A DNA stretch of 64,000 bases, taken from NCBI RefSeq assembly GCF_900106995.1, contig NZ_FNOK01000006.1:62001-126000 (forward strand), read 5' to 3'. This DNA comes from Saccharopolyspora shandongensis (GTDB lineage Bacteria; Actinomycetota; Actinomycetes; Mycobacteriales; Pseudonocardiaceae). Below the pieces are notes generated by a model. The model was given only the letters and a program-made list of their open reading frames with translations. It ran no database searches and was not told where the DNA came from. Below are positions 38,796-47,548 of the stretch, piece by piece; position 1 is the stretch's first letter; the number at the start of each line of letters is the position of its first letter. The translations under genes were made by a program, and so were the position numbers.

Positions 38796-41700
38796 CTACG
38801 CGTCTGCCGCCAGAGCGGCGGTGATGAGCCGGAATTGCGTTGGGCCACCGGGGTTGAGGAGGATGTCGACCCCCCTGGGGATGATGTCGGGCAAGTCGTT
38901 GCCCAGCACCGGCCACCAGTGCTGCATCAGGAGCCGCTGCTTGTGGCGGGGCGCGGTGGCGACGAGCGCGCACGCGACTCCGTCGGGCGCAGTGCCCACC
39001 AGCGGCCGGTGCTGGGCGTCGCAGGCGATTTCCACGACGGAATGCCGGAAGGCCGGGACGAGCCGGTCGCCGACCTGCCCGCCGGCGGCGGCCAGGTGCA
39101 GCACGAAGTCGATGGGGTCGGTCGCGGCGCCATGGTGGGCTGGCCGGTAGCCCGGGTTGGGCTGGAACGGTCCGGGGCGTCCGGCGGCGTCCAGGGGCCA
39201 TCCGCCGATCATCGCGTCGTCGGACGGCTCCTCCCCCGGTTCCCGGGCCTGGTCGAGGAGGACGAGCCACTCGTTGTCCTCAGCTCCGGCGGTGCGGCGC
39301 AGGATCGTTCCCGGCATGGGGCAGGCCACCGGCCCGGTGTGGGGGTCGTGGCGGGCCAGGTCGGTGAGGATGTCGTGCATCGTGGTTCTGGCGCCGTCGA
39401 GATCGCTTTCGAACGCCTGCGGTTCCTCAGCGGCGAGCCGCGTGTAGACACCGACGGCTTCCTCGACGGCGGTCCAGGCGGCGGCGAGTGTTCCGTCGGT
39501 GGCGTGCTGGTGCGCCAGGTGCCACGACGCCAGTGCGAGCCGGGGCAAGTGGGCGGCCGGGTCGAGTTCGGCCAGTCGCCGGTGGAGTCCGATGACGCGG
39601 CTCAGCGTGTCGCGGAATTCGTCCTGCCGCCCCAGGTCGCGCAGCAGCCAGGCGTGGTGGTCCAGCACGATGGCGAGGCGGGGCTCGTGCTCGGTGGGGT
39701 CGTCGCGGGCGAGCCGGTCGAGGATGCTGATGGCTTCCGCGGCGGGAGCGGCTGCTTTCTTCGGCCGCAGCAGGTTCACTGAGGTGACGTGCAGTGCGGC
39801 GGCCAGGACCGGTTCGTTTTCCGCGGGGTCATCGTGTGCGAGTCGGCGCCAGATCCTGGCGGCTTCCCCGGCGGCGGCCGCTGCTTTCTCATGTTGTTGC
39901 AACCGTTGTGCAGTCTCGGCGAAGCGTTTCAGCGCGAGCGCGAGGTGCGCCTGGTGTTCGGGGGTGCCGTCGCGGGTCAGCCGGCGGCGGAAGCGGATGG
40001 CTTCCTGACCGGCTGCCAGCGCATCTTCGTGTCGTTCCAGGATCCACAACGCTTCGGCGAGCATTTTCAGCGTGACGGCCAGGCCGGGCTCATACTCGGC
40101 CGGGTCGTCGCGGGCCAGCCGCCGGTAGGCTGCGGCGATGTCGCCGAGCACGGCGATGGCCTCCTCGCACGCCATCCACTGGTAGGGATCCGAGGGGTCG
40201 CCAAGTGGCAGGTCCGCCAGCTTCGCCGTCACCGATTGCAGCGCGCTGCCGGTGCAGGCCTCGGCCCCGCGCGCGGGGCTTTCGGACAGGAGCACGCCGG
40301 AGATCTCACCGATGGAGTTCAGCAACTCCTCCCACCATCCCAGCTTCGCCAGGATGCTGCTGCGCTCGACCAGGGCGCCGAGCAGGAAGTCGTTGCGGTC
40401 CGGGATGTCCTCCGATGTCCTGACGAGGTCGAGGATCGCGTCCTGCGCGACGAGGACCTGCTCCCACCGTCCCAGCCGTTCCAGCATCCAGATCAGGCTG
40501 AAGTAGGCCTGGAGCGCCGCGGGAGCGGTCGCGGCCGGGTTCTCCCGCGCCTCGCGGCGCACCATCTCCACGCCTATTTCCAGGCCGGCGGCATCGTCGG
40601 GTGATGCGTGCACCCAAGCGGTGCTCAGCACCCCGGTCATGGTGTCCTGCCAGGCGTCACCAGCCTGGCTGTCCGGCGCCCGGCGGCGGATTTCCACGAC
40701 CTCGCCGAGTGCCGCGCGGGCGTCGTCGACCTTTCCCAGCCGCAGCAACATCGACGCCTGCGTCGTCAGCGCGAAGGAGAGGTCTTCTTCGCGGTCGGTG
40801 GGGTTTTCGCGAGCCATCCGGCGTGCGAGTTCGACCGCCTCGCGGCTGAACTCGCACGCCCGTTCGGGCTGCGATCCGGCCAGGGCCGCGGCGAGGGTCA
40901 CCAGCATGTACGGGATGGTGTGCTCGTATTCGGCCGGGTCCTCGCGCGCCAGTTGGCGGGTGAGCTCGACGGCCTCACCGGCGAGGGCCACGGCTTGGTG
41001 GAGCTGTCCGAGGTGCGGCACGAGGAACGCCGCCACACCGAGCGCCGCGACCAGGTTTACCTTGTACTCGGCGGGGTTTTCGGCCGCCAGCCGGCGGTAG
41101 GTCTCGATGGATTCGCGGAACGCCGCCAGGGCCTGGTCCGGGGTCTCGTCGTCGGCGGCCCGTTCAGGAGTCATCCGCCCGAACACCCGGGACAGGGCGA
41201 GGCGCAGCGCGGATCCGGCGAGTTCGGGTTCGAACGGTCCGGGCGCGGTCGCGGCGAGCCGGCGGTAGAGCCGCACGGCTTCGGAGTGTGCGGCGGTGGC
41301 CTTCTCGGTGCGGCTGGCCCTGTCCAGCCACTGCCCGAGGTTGTCGTGCAGGCGGGCGAGCGCGGCTGGGTCGGTGGTGGTCGGCAGCCGGTGCCGGGCG
41401 AGGCGGTCGGCGAGATCGGCGGCTGCGGCGGCGAGGTCGCCGCGGGTGTGGTCGGGATCGTCCGGGAGGAGCGCTTCGAGCGTCTCCAGCGTGCTGATCA
41501 GGTGCGGCCAGCGTTCGCTTGCGGCGGTGAGGAACGTGATGGCGCGCGCGGCGTACGGCGGTAGCGGGCCGTCCTCGGTGGCGGGGGCCAGTAGGAGCCC
41601 GGGGGTGCCGTCTGCCCACGGGTCTGGGATGTGGCCGGGCACGTGGTGGCCGGGCAGGCACAGAGCGAGGAAGTCCTCGGCGAGGCGGTCGGGGTAGAGC

Positions 41701-42872
41701 GGCTCGAGGACCGTGCGGGGGTCGGCGGGCGGATAGCAGGTGGTGTGGTCGGCGAGCATCCGGTCGGTGTCGGCGGCGGCGCCGGCGGTGTCCAGGGCTG
41801 CTTTGGCGTCGCGGTAGCCGAGTGGGCCGGTGAGTGCGGCGGTGAACACGGCCCGGCACATCTCGGCCGGGGTGGTGTCGAACGCCGCGCGGCCTTCGGC
41901 GGGGTCGGTGCCGGCGCGGCCGGTGGTGTGGCGAGTGTGCCAGTGGTGGCGTTCCCGTTCCAGCAGGTAGGCGGTCAAGGCGGTCATGCCTTCGGGCGCC
42001 GGCCGGGTCGGGGTGCGGGCGTGGCGGTCGACGGCGACCAGCGCGGCCATGTGCACGGCGAGGGTGAGCCCGAACTCGTCGCGTTCGAGCCAGTCGGGCA
42101 CGTCGATCGCCGCGGCGTCGGGCAGCCGGTAGTGGCGGGCGAAGCAGTCCCGGGCGGTGGTGAACATGCTGGTGCGGGCGTGGTGTTCGCCGGGCAGCGG
42201 GTTCAGCGGCCTGGTGGTGCAGGCGTCGGGTGGCCAGCCGGCTTGGGTGAGGGCGTGGTGCAGGGCCGGCCACAGGTGCGCGGTTCGGGCGAGCAGCAAG
42301 ACCCGCACGGGCACGTCCTGGATGAGGATCTTGTTGCTGAACAGCCACGTCAGGTGGGTCAGCGGCCATCGGTCGGCGTAGTCGACGACGATCAGCAGCC
42401 CGGTGGCGGTGCCGGGGCGCAGGTCGTGGCCGGCCGGTTCGTCGGCGTCGATCCGGGTGGGCATGTGCTCGGCGGTGATCACCTTCCACCCGTCGCGGGC
42501 GGCTTGGGCGGCGATGTGCCGGGCGAGGCGGGTTTTGCCTTGCCCGCCGGGGGCGTGCAGCCAGCGGACCGCGCGGCCGGTGGCGCTGTCGCGCCAGTCG
42601 GTGAGGTCGCGGACTTCGGTGTCGCGGCCGGTGAAGTCCACGACGGCGGAGCGGGCGTCGAGCAGGTGGCTCGGCTGGGCGGGCAGGCCGTGGCCGTCCA
42701 GCGCCGGCGCGGTGCCGGGCGTGGCGGTGGTGGCGTTGGTGAGCCGGTACACGGGCCGGCCGTCGCCGAGGACGTGGAGGTCCGCGCCGATCACACCGTA
42801 GGCGTAGCCGGATTCGGCCTGCACGACCTGTTCGACCGAACCTGGCAGGTTGCTACCATCGGCGGTGATCAT
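38796..42872 (-). CDS. STAND NTPase with TPR-like repeats and SseB-like tail (NLR-like)
   Basis: 1358 residues. Residues 18-34 hold a short Gly/hydrophobic motif, QAESGYAYGVIGADLHV. A P-loop NTPase follows: Walker A LHAPGGQGKTRLARH near 105-119, Walker B GLLIVVDYADRW near 158-169, sensor VRVLLLART near 188, all in STAND style. Residues 500-1150 are helical repeats with regular R(R/Q)LA...(D/E)PAE...L units, like TPRs of NLR proteins. The last 150 residues (VPAFRHSVVEIACDAQH, RGVDILLNPGGPTQF) resemble the SseB-type domain. Such proteins are switch ATPases that sense and then trigger an effector. The convergent neighbour on one side is the ECF42 gene. The divergent small gene at 43055 is the probable effector. 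No signal peptide. Confidence 0.8.
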   Translation of the reverse strand: MITADGSNLPGSVEQVVQAESGYAYGVIGADLHVLGDGRPVYRLTNATTATPGTAPALDGHGLPAQPSHLLDARSAVVDFTGRDTEVRDLTDWRDSATGRAVRWLHAPGGQGKTRLARHIAAQAARDGWKVITAEHMPTRIDADEPAGHDLRPGTATGLLIVVDYADRWPLTHLTWLFSNKILIQDVPVRVLLLARTAHLWPALHHALTQAGWPPDACTTRPLNPLPGEHHARTSMFTTARDCFARHYRLPDAAAIDVPDWLERDEFGLTLAVHMAALVAVDRHARTPTRPAPEGMTALTAYLLERERHHWHTRHTTGRAGTDPAEGRAAFDTTPAEMCRAVFTAALTGPLGYRDAKAALDTAGAAADTDRMLADHTTCYPPADPRTVLEPLYPDRLAEDFLALCLPGHHVPGHIPDPWADGTPGLLLAPATEDGPLPPYAARAITFLTAASERWPHLISTLETLEALLPDDPDHTRGDLAAAAADLADRLARHRLPTTTDPAALARLHDNLGQWLDRASRTEKATAAHSEAVRLYRRLAATAPGPFEPELAGSALRLALSRVFGRMTPERAADDETPDQALAAFRESIETYRRLAAENPAEYKVNLVAALGVAAFLVPHLGQLHQAVALAGEAVELTRQLAREDPAEYEHTIPYMLVTLAAALAGSQPERACEFSREAVELARRMARENPTDREEDLSFALTTQASMLLRLGKVDDARAALGEVVEIRRRAPDSQAGDAWQDTMTGVLSTAWVHASPDDAAGLEIGVEMVRREARENPAATAPAALQAYFSLIWMLERLGRWEQVLVAQDAILDLVRTSEDIPDRNDFLLGALVERSSILAKLGWWEELLNSIGEISGVLLSESPARGAEACTGSALQSVTAKLADLPLGDPSDPYQWMACEEAIAVLGDIAAAYRRLARDDPAEYEPGLAVTLKMLAEALWILERHEDALAAGQEAIRFRRRLTRDGTPEHQAHLALALKRFAETAQRLQQHEKAAAAAGEAARIWRRLAHDDPAENEPVLAAALHVTSVNLLRPKKAAAPAAEAISILDRLARDDPTEHEPRLAIVLDHHAWLLRDLGRQDEFRDTLSRVIGLHRRLAELDPAAHLPRLALASWHLAHQHATDGTLAAAWTAVEEAVGVYTRLAAEEPQAFESDLDGARTTMHDILTDLARHDPHTGPVACPMPGTILRRTAGAEDNEWLVLLDQAREPGEEPSDDAMIGGWPLDAAGRPGPFQPNPGYRPAHHGAATDPIDFVLHLAAAGGQVGDRLVPAFRHSVVEIACDAQHRPLVGTAPDGVACALVATAPRHKQRLLMQHWWPVLGNDLPDIIPRGVDILLNPGGPTQFRLITAALAADA

Positions 42873-42986
42873 CCGCAGCCGCCTTTCCGGGCGGTTCGGG
42901 GAAATCCAGTGGTGACGGGCACGAACGCGCGCTGTTCGTCGATCTCCGCCGGTGATCGGGCCATCCCGCCATGATGACGCCGAACG

Positions 42987-43015
42987 TTCACACGGCGAAG
43001 TCGTTTCGCTACATT
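42987..43015 (+). promoter_or_regulatory. Putative promoter of the small partner gene
   Basis: TTCACA (42987-42992) and TACATT (43010-43015) are separated by 17 bp, upstream of the start at 43055. Inferred from consensus only. Confidence 0.4.
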
Positions 43016-43054
43016 GGCGATCACTTCGTGAGTGCGGTCGCTAGGGGGTTCGTG

Positions 43055-43510
43055 ATGTTGGCGGAGGTTCTCGCCGCGCTGGCGGGCGCGGGTGGCACCG
43101 CGGTGGTCGGCGCGATGGCCACGGATGCCTGGGAAGGCACGCGCGATGGTGTGGCGCGGTTGTTCAGCCGAGGCGGTGAGGATCGGCAGCGGGTCGTCGA
43201 GGCGCAGCTGGACGAGGACGCGGAGGTGCTGAACGCCTCGGCGTCGCCGGAGGAGCAGGATCAGGTGCGGCGGGAGCTGGCTCCGGTGTGGACGCGCCGG
43301 CTGTCCCGGTTGCTGGAGGAGCATCCCGATGCCGAGGGCGAGCTGCGCGAGGTGGTCGACCGCGTTCAGGAGGAACTTCCCGGCGGCGCGCGTTCCTGGA
43401 CGCAGACCAACATCGCCCGCGACGGGGCCACGCAGTTCGCGGTGCAGGGCGGCAACGTGATCTACCACCAGGCGCGACCGGCCGCGGAGGGTGATGCGCC
43501 GGAGTCGTGA
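43055..43510 (+). CDS. Small helical protein with C-terminal amyloid-like motif (putative STAND partner)
   Basis: A 151-residue protein. Residues 1-25 form a Gly/Ala-rich amphipathic helix (LAALAGAGGTAVVGAMATDAW), then three charged helices (to about 118) and a disordered tail with FAVQGGNVIYH at 128-138. The N-terminal bundle looks like the bacterial HeLo-like (Bell) cell-death domains, and the tail motif resembles RHIM/BASS-type amyloid signalling motifs. Both are inferences from pattern, not alignments. ATG at 43055 follows AGGGGG. The gene is divergent from the STAND NTPase, whose N-terminus carries a related motif. No enzymatic residues are evident. Confidence 0.7.
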   Translation: MLAEVLAALAGAGGTAVVGAMATDAWEGTRDGVARLFSRGGEDRQRVVEAQLDEDAEVLNASASPEEQDQVRRELAPVWTRRLSRLLEEHPDAEGELREVVDRVQEELPGGARSWTQTNIARDGATQFAVQGGNVIYHQARPAAEGDAPES

Positions 43511-43544
43511 TCACGGCTGAGCGCGCGCGGTGAAGACTGTGGGC

Positions 43545-44087
43545 ATGGAGTTCTTCTGCTATCACCGCGACCGGCCCGGGTCCCTGCCGCTGCGCGAGGC
43601 GCTGCTGGAAGCGCACTGGTCCTACATGGACCGGTTCGCGGACGTGATGATCGCCCGGGGGCCGACCCTCGACGGCGACACGCCGACCGGCAGCGTGCAC
43701 ATCGTCGACCTGCCCGATCCCGCTGCCGCGCGCGCGTTCGCCTTCGACGAGCCGAGTTACCAGGCCGGGGCGTACCGGGATGTGCTGCTGCGGCGCTGGC
43801 GCAACGCGCTGGGGCGCACGATGTGGGACTTCCCCGGCGGCAGCAGCGGCGGCAACCGGTACCTGGTGCTCGGTTTCGGCGCGGGGCAGCCGGTGGATCT
43901 CGATGTGCCGCGGGACCGGGACGACCTGATCGCGTACGGGCCGCTGCTGTCCGACGACGGCGGTGACTGGCTGGGGACGGCGGCGCTGGTCCGGGCGCAG
44001 GACCCGGTCCAGGCGCGCGGCATCCTCGATGCGAGCCGCTACGCGGACGTCGAGGTGCACACGTGGCAGTTCGGCGGGCGCCGGTAG
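43545..44087 (+). CDS. Tandem YCII-like protein
   Basis: A 180-residue protein made of two YCII-like halves. The first reads FFCYHRDRPGSLPLREALLEAHWSYMDRFADVMIARGPTL with the usual His, then IVDLPDPAAARAFAFDEPSY. The second begins near YLVLGFGAGQPVDLDV and ends in DVEVHTWQFGGRR. ATG at 43545 is reported; GTG at 43530 is also possible. It is 34 bases after the small helical gene and might be transcribed with it by chance or in function. Its activity is unknown. Confidence 0.75.
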   Translation: MEFFCYHRDRPGSLPLREALLEAHWSYMDRFADVMIARGPTLDGDTPTGSVHIVDLPDPAAARAFAFDEPSYQAGAYRDVLLRRWRNALGRTMWDFPGGSSGGNRYLVLGFGAGQPVDLDVPRDRDDLIAYGPLLSDDGGDWLGTAALVRAQDPVQARGILDASRYADVEVHTWQFGGRR

Positions 44088-44120
44088 GCGGAAGTTCCGC
44101 CTGGCGCACATCGTGGCCGG

Positions 44121-44161
44121 GCCGCCGTCGGGCATCTCCGGTGGGGATGCCCGACGGCGGC
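44121..44161. terminator. Bidirectional hairpin between convergent genes
   Basis: GCCGCCGTCGGGCATC (44121-44136) pairs perfectly with GATGCCCGACGGCGGC (44146-44161). No T-tract. It separates the YCII-like gene from the glycosyltransferase gene. Confidence 0.7.
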
Positions 44162-44169
44162 GTACCGGG

Positions 44170-45345
44170 TCAGTTCAGGTGGGCTTCGAGGGCGTCGGCT
44201 CCGGCGGTGGCTCCGCCGCAGTCGTGGATGATCTGGCGCATCCGCTGGAGGTTGGCGCGGACCTGTTCGTCGGTGGCGATGTCGTCGACCGCGGTGCGCA
44301 GTTCGGCGGCGGTGACGGTGTCGGGGTCGAGGCGGCGGCCGAGGCCGAGTTCTTCGGCGCGGGCGGCGTTGGCGGCTTGTTCGGGCATTTGCGGCACGGC
44401 CACCAGCGGCACCCCGGCGTGCAGGGATTCCATGGTGGAGTTCATGCCGGTGTGGGAGAGGAAGGCGGTGGCGTGGCGCAGGACTGCGGGCTGCGGGAAC
44501 GAGGCGCGCACGTCGAAGTTGGCGGGGATTTCACCGAGGCCGGCGGGGTCGACGTGCTGCCCGGTGGACATGGCGACCTGCCAGGGGCTGTCGGCGAACG
44601 CCTCGAAGCACATCCGGTAGAACTCCGGGCGGTTGTTGAACGCGGTGCCCAGGGAGATGAACAGCAGCGGGGCGCCTGCGTCGCGGGGCTGCCAGGGCTG
44701 GTCGTGGCGGTCGCCGAGCAGCGGGCCGATGAAGTGGAACCGCTCGTCGAAGGTGTCGGCGGCGAGCTGGAATTCCCGGGGCAGGAACACCAGGTTGAGC
44801 GCGGCCGGCGGCGCGCCGAAGGGCAGTTGGGCGCGGACGCCGAACTGGGCGCCGATCTGCTGGATCCGCTGGCCGAATTCGGCGAACGCCTCCGGGGAGA
44901 ATGCGGGGTTGTCCTTGGCGACGATGTCGAGCAGCGAGAATTTCTCGTTGGCGGCGAAGCTGGGCACCAGTGCGATCAGCGGGATGCCGAGATCGTCGGC
45001 GAGCATGCGCCCGATGGGGCTCATGATGTCGGCGCAGACGGCGTCCGGCGGGTCGGCGCGGAAGTGTTCGCGCAGCGGCGGGAAGCTGTTCTCGATGTCG
45101 TCGATGAAGAACTGCATCAGCCTCGCCACCGGCGGCGGGACGGATTGCGACTGGGGCGGTAGTTCCGGCACGTCGGTGGGCAGTTCGACGACGTCGGCGC
45201 CGGTGGATTCGACGGCCGCGATCATGTTCGGGCCGGTGGCGTAGCTGACCCGGTGGCCGCGGCGCAGCAGTTCGGTCACCAGGGGCAGGGTGGGGTTGAT
45301 GTGACCGGCGGCGGGCATGCTGATGAACGCGAAGTGCTTTTTCAT
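44170..45345 (-). CDS. GT1 glycosyltransferase (macrolide/MGT type)
   Basis: A 391-residue GT-B enzyme. The N-terminal acceptor domain begins KKHFAFISMPAAGHINPTLP with the catalytic His near 15. The C-terminal sugar-nucleotide site is LLFISLGTAFNNRPEF, then FLSHTGMNSTMESLHAGVPL (the His-Gly-Asn/Ser donor motif). This resembles OleD/OleI and macrolide-inactivating Mgt enzymes, which add glucose to macrolides or other phenolic acceptors. ATG at 45345 has GAGGGAT upstream. A resistance or detoxification role is likely. Donor and acceptor cannot be read from sequence. Confidence 0.88.
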   Translation of the reverse strand: MKKHFAFISMPAAGHINPTLPLVTELLRRGHRVSYATGPNMIAAVESTGADVVELPTDVPELPPQSQSVPPPVARLMQFFIDDIENSFPPLREHFRADPPDAVCADIMSPIGRMLADDLGIPLIALVPSFAANEKFSLLDIVAKDNPAFSPEAFAEFGQRIQQIGAQFGVRAQLPFGAPPAALNLVFLPREFQLAADTFDERFHFIGPLLGDRHDQPWQPRDAGAPLLFISLGTAFNNRPEFYRMCFEAFADSPWQVAMSTGQHVDPAGLGEIPANFDVRASFPQPAVLRHATAFLSHTGMNSTMESLHAGVPLVAVPQMPEQAANAARAEELGLGRRLDPDTVTAAELRTAVDDIATDEQVRANLQRMRQIIHDCGGATAGADALEAHLN

Positions 45346-45594
45346 GATCCCTCGTACTGGGCGTGCGCGTTGTGCGCTGAGCTCACCGTCCAGTATCCGG
45401 ATCCGTTCCGGCGTCGGCATGTGGCGTTGATCATCACCGTTTTCGCCTATTCCGGGCAAAAGGTGTTCGGGTCGGTTGGAATTGCGTCCGGCATCGGGTG
45501 TTCGCCGCAATTCGCGCCGTGCCACCGTATTTGCCGGGGCGCGTTTCTGGGGCGGCTCGGGAAACGCGCCCCGCCCGGGCGGTGTTCCCGGGTG

Positions 45595-46362
45595 TCAGGG
45601 CAGGGTGAGCACGCGTGGGCCGTCGTCGGTGATGGCGATGGTGTGCTCGACGTGGGCGGCGCGGCTGCCGTCGTCGGTGAGCACGGTCCAGCCGTCGTCG
45701 GCGGTGCGGATGTCGTCGCGGCCACCGGCGAGGAACATCGGCTCGATGGCCAGGACCAGGCCGGGGCGCAGCGGGGTACCGCGGCCGGCGGGGCCGTCGT
45801 TGGGCACGAACGGGGCTTCGTGCATGTCGCGGCCGACGCCGTGGCCGCCGAGGGGGTCGGGGATGCCGTAGCCGGCGCTGCGGCCGACGACGCCGATGGC
45901 GCGGGAGATGTCGCCGATGCGGGCGCCGGGCTGGGCGGCGGCGATGCCGTCGGCGAGGGCTTGCGCGGTGGTTTCGGCCAGCAGGGTGTCTTCGGGGCGG
46001 GCGGTGCCGACGCTGAAGGTGATGGCGGCGTCGCCGACCCAGCCCTGCAGGCGGGCGCCGCAGTCGATGCTGACGAGGTCACCGTCGGCGAGCCGCTGCC
46101 CGTTGGGGATGCCGTGCACGATCGCGTCGTTGACCGAGGCGCAGATGGTGCCGGGGAACGGGGTGGGCGCCCAGGTGGGCCGGTAGCCGAGGAACACCGG
46201 TTGTGCGCCGGCGTCGGTGATCGTGGTATGCGCGAGTTCGTCGAGCTCTCGCAGCGTGGTGCCGATGGTGGCGTGCTTGCGGACGGCGTGCAGCGCTCGG
46301 GCGACGATGCGGCCCGCTTCGCGCAGCGCGTCGATCTCGGCGGTCGTCTTCAGCTCGATCAC
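45595..46362 (-). CDS. map: Type I methionyl aminopeptidase
   Basis: The 255-residue enzyme removes initiator Met. The metal ligands are visible: VSIDCGARLQGWVGDAAITF with two Asp, GHGVGRDMHEAPFVPN with His, and LVLAIEPMF and AAHVEHTIAI with two Glu. GTG at 46362 follows GGGGGAG. Open frame continues far upstream but without homology. A second copy is usual in actinobacteria, so this one may not be essential. A 15-bp sequence at 46391-46405 in its promoter is identical to one before the XRE gene at 49517, which suggests that gene regulates it. Confidence 0.93.
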   Translation of the reverse strand: MIELKTTAEIDALREAGRIVARALHAVRKHATIGTTLRELDELAHTTITDAGAQPVFLGYRPTWAPTPFPGTICASVNDAIVHGIPNGQRLADGDLVSIDCGARLQGWVGDAAITFSVGTARPEDTLLAETTAQALADGIAAAQPGARIGDISRAIGVVGRSAGYGIPDPLGGHGVGRDMHEAPFVPNDGPAGRGTPLRPGLVLAIEPMFLAGGRDDIRTADDGWTVLTDDGSRAAHVEHTIAITDDGPRVLTLP

Positions 46363-46390
46363 GTGCGTCTCCCCCACACCACTGGACCCA

Positions 46391-46405
46391 ATAACTATAC
46401 CGATA
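46391..46405 (+). repeat. 15-bp element, copy 1 (map promoter)
   Basis: ATAACTATACCGATA lies 29 bases upstream of map. It is identical and in the same orientation as 49488-49502. It could be an operator or the edge of an inserted segment. Confidence 0.75.
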
Positions 46406-47193
46406 CTGGTCATGGGAATGTAGCAAGGGATGCGAAACCGGGCACGGGCAGGCATATCCGAGCCACCGGGGAGCGAGGGCAGCTGCAACGTCTCAGGGGC
46501 TTGCTCGCTGTCGTTATCGACCGCAGGTGGGCGTCTGGCTACCGGGACGGATTCGTGTCGTCTGGCGAGGTAGGGCTGAGCCCAGCGGGATCTCTGCGCC
46601 ACGCCGGCCACAGCGACATCCTGCGTGAGCAGACCGACGCCACAGTCTGTCGTCCCAAGTCGCCTCGGGGTCGTGCAGTGCGGTGAAGGTGATGTCGGGC
46701 GGCGTGGCGGGCAGCGGTGGCTGGGACCAGCGCGGGGCCGACGTCGGCTGCCACGAGGGCGAGCACGGTTTGCAGGTCGTGGGTTTCGGCACCGAACGCG
46801 ACCCACGGACCGCCCGGTTCGCCACCGAACCGGTCGACACCTGACACCGTTGAGCCGCTGGTAGTCCGCCGTTCGGCGGCGATGAGGGCTCCGGCTGTTG
46901 ATCAGGTGGGGATCCGTCGCGTCGGCATGTTCTCGCTCGACACCGGCAACATGATCACCCCAGCGACGAACCGCTACCCGGAAGGGCTCACTCAGCCAAT
47001 CTCCGCAAGACACATTCCGCAACTGCCGGGTTTATTGCTGCTTTACAGAAGCTGAACAATTGACGACGACCGTCAGCGGGAATGTTAGGACAATCACCCA
47101 TTCTTCCTTTCGCTTGCGCCACGACGATCTTCTCCAGGAGCCTTTTCGGGTGTGGCAGTCGATAGACCGCGGCGCGTATGAGGAGGCAGCACA
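46406..47193. other. Decayed stretch between map and WXG100 genes
   Basis: It holds one LysR relic (46631-46832) and no other supported gene. TTGACG at 47060 could be a -35 box for the next gene. Confidence 0.4.
46631..46832 (-). pseudogene. LysR-type regulator, C-terminal relic
   Basis: The minus strand reads HDLQTVLALVAADVGPALVP, the end of a LysR effector-binding domain, then continues in another frame with ITFTALHDPEATWDDRLWRR. A frameshift near 46700 and the absence of the DNA-binding half make it non-functional. Confidence 0.6.
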
Positions 47194-47508
47194 TTGGACC
47201 GCGTTTCGGTGGACTCCGGACACATTGCGAGAACAGCGAAGGCTCTCCGCGACGTAGCCGAAGGTATGCGCAGTTCGGGCGATCAGTTCGCAGGCGGCTT
47301 CCAGGGAAACGGATACGGGAACCTGCCCGAATCCGACGAGGCCACAGCGCAGACCTGGGCGGTCGTGCAGGCCGTCCTCGATGGGGTGCGCGGGCAGGCG
47401 GACGAGCTGCTGAAGCACGCGGACGCGCTGGATCGGCAGGCCTCGGATTACCGGTCGGCCGAGAACCATGCCGAGCAAGCCGCTACCCGACTGGGCCTCG
47501 GTCAATGA
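47194..47508 (+). CDS. WXG100-like (ESX) small protein
   Basis: A 104-residue helical-hairpin protein of the type VII secretion substrate/chaperone class. Two long helices flank a Gly-rich turn (FQGNGYGNLPESDEA). The exact WXG is not present, though a Trp follows in the second helix (TWAVVQAVLDGV). A TTG start at 47194 has AGGAGG upstream. It stands 40 bases before the large WXG100-domain gene and probably forms a heterodimer with it for secretion. No ESX secretion machinery lies in this window. Confidence 0.7.
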   Translation: MDRVSVDSGHIARTAKALRDVAEGMRSSGDQFAGGFQGNGYGNLPESDEATAQTWAVVQAVLDGVRGQADELLKHADALDRQASDYRSAENHAEQAATRLGLGQ

Positions 47509-47548
47509 GTTCGGAAGGCGAGCAGAACGCGGTCAACGGAGAGGGTTC

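Noticed and set aside
45346-47022. Long upstream extensions of the glycosyltransferase and aminopeptidase frames
   Set aside because: No homology upstream of 45345 and 46362, where ribosome sites and conserved starts lie.
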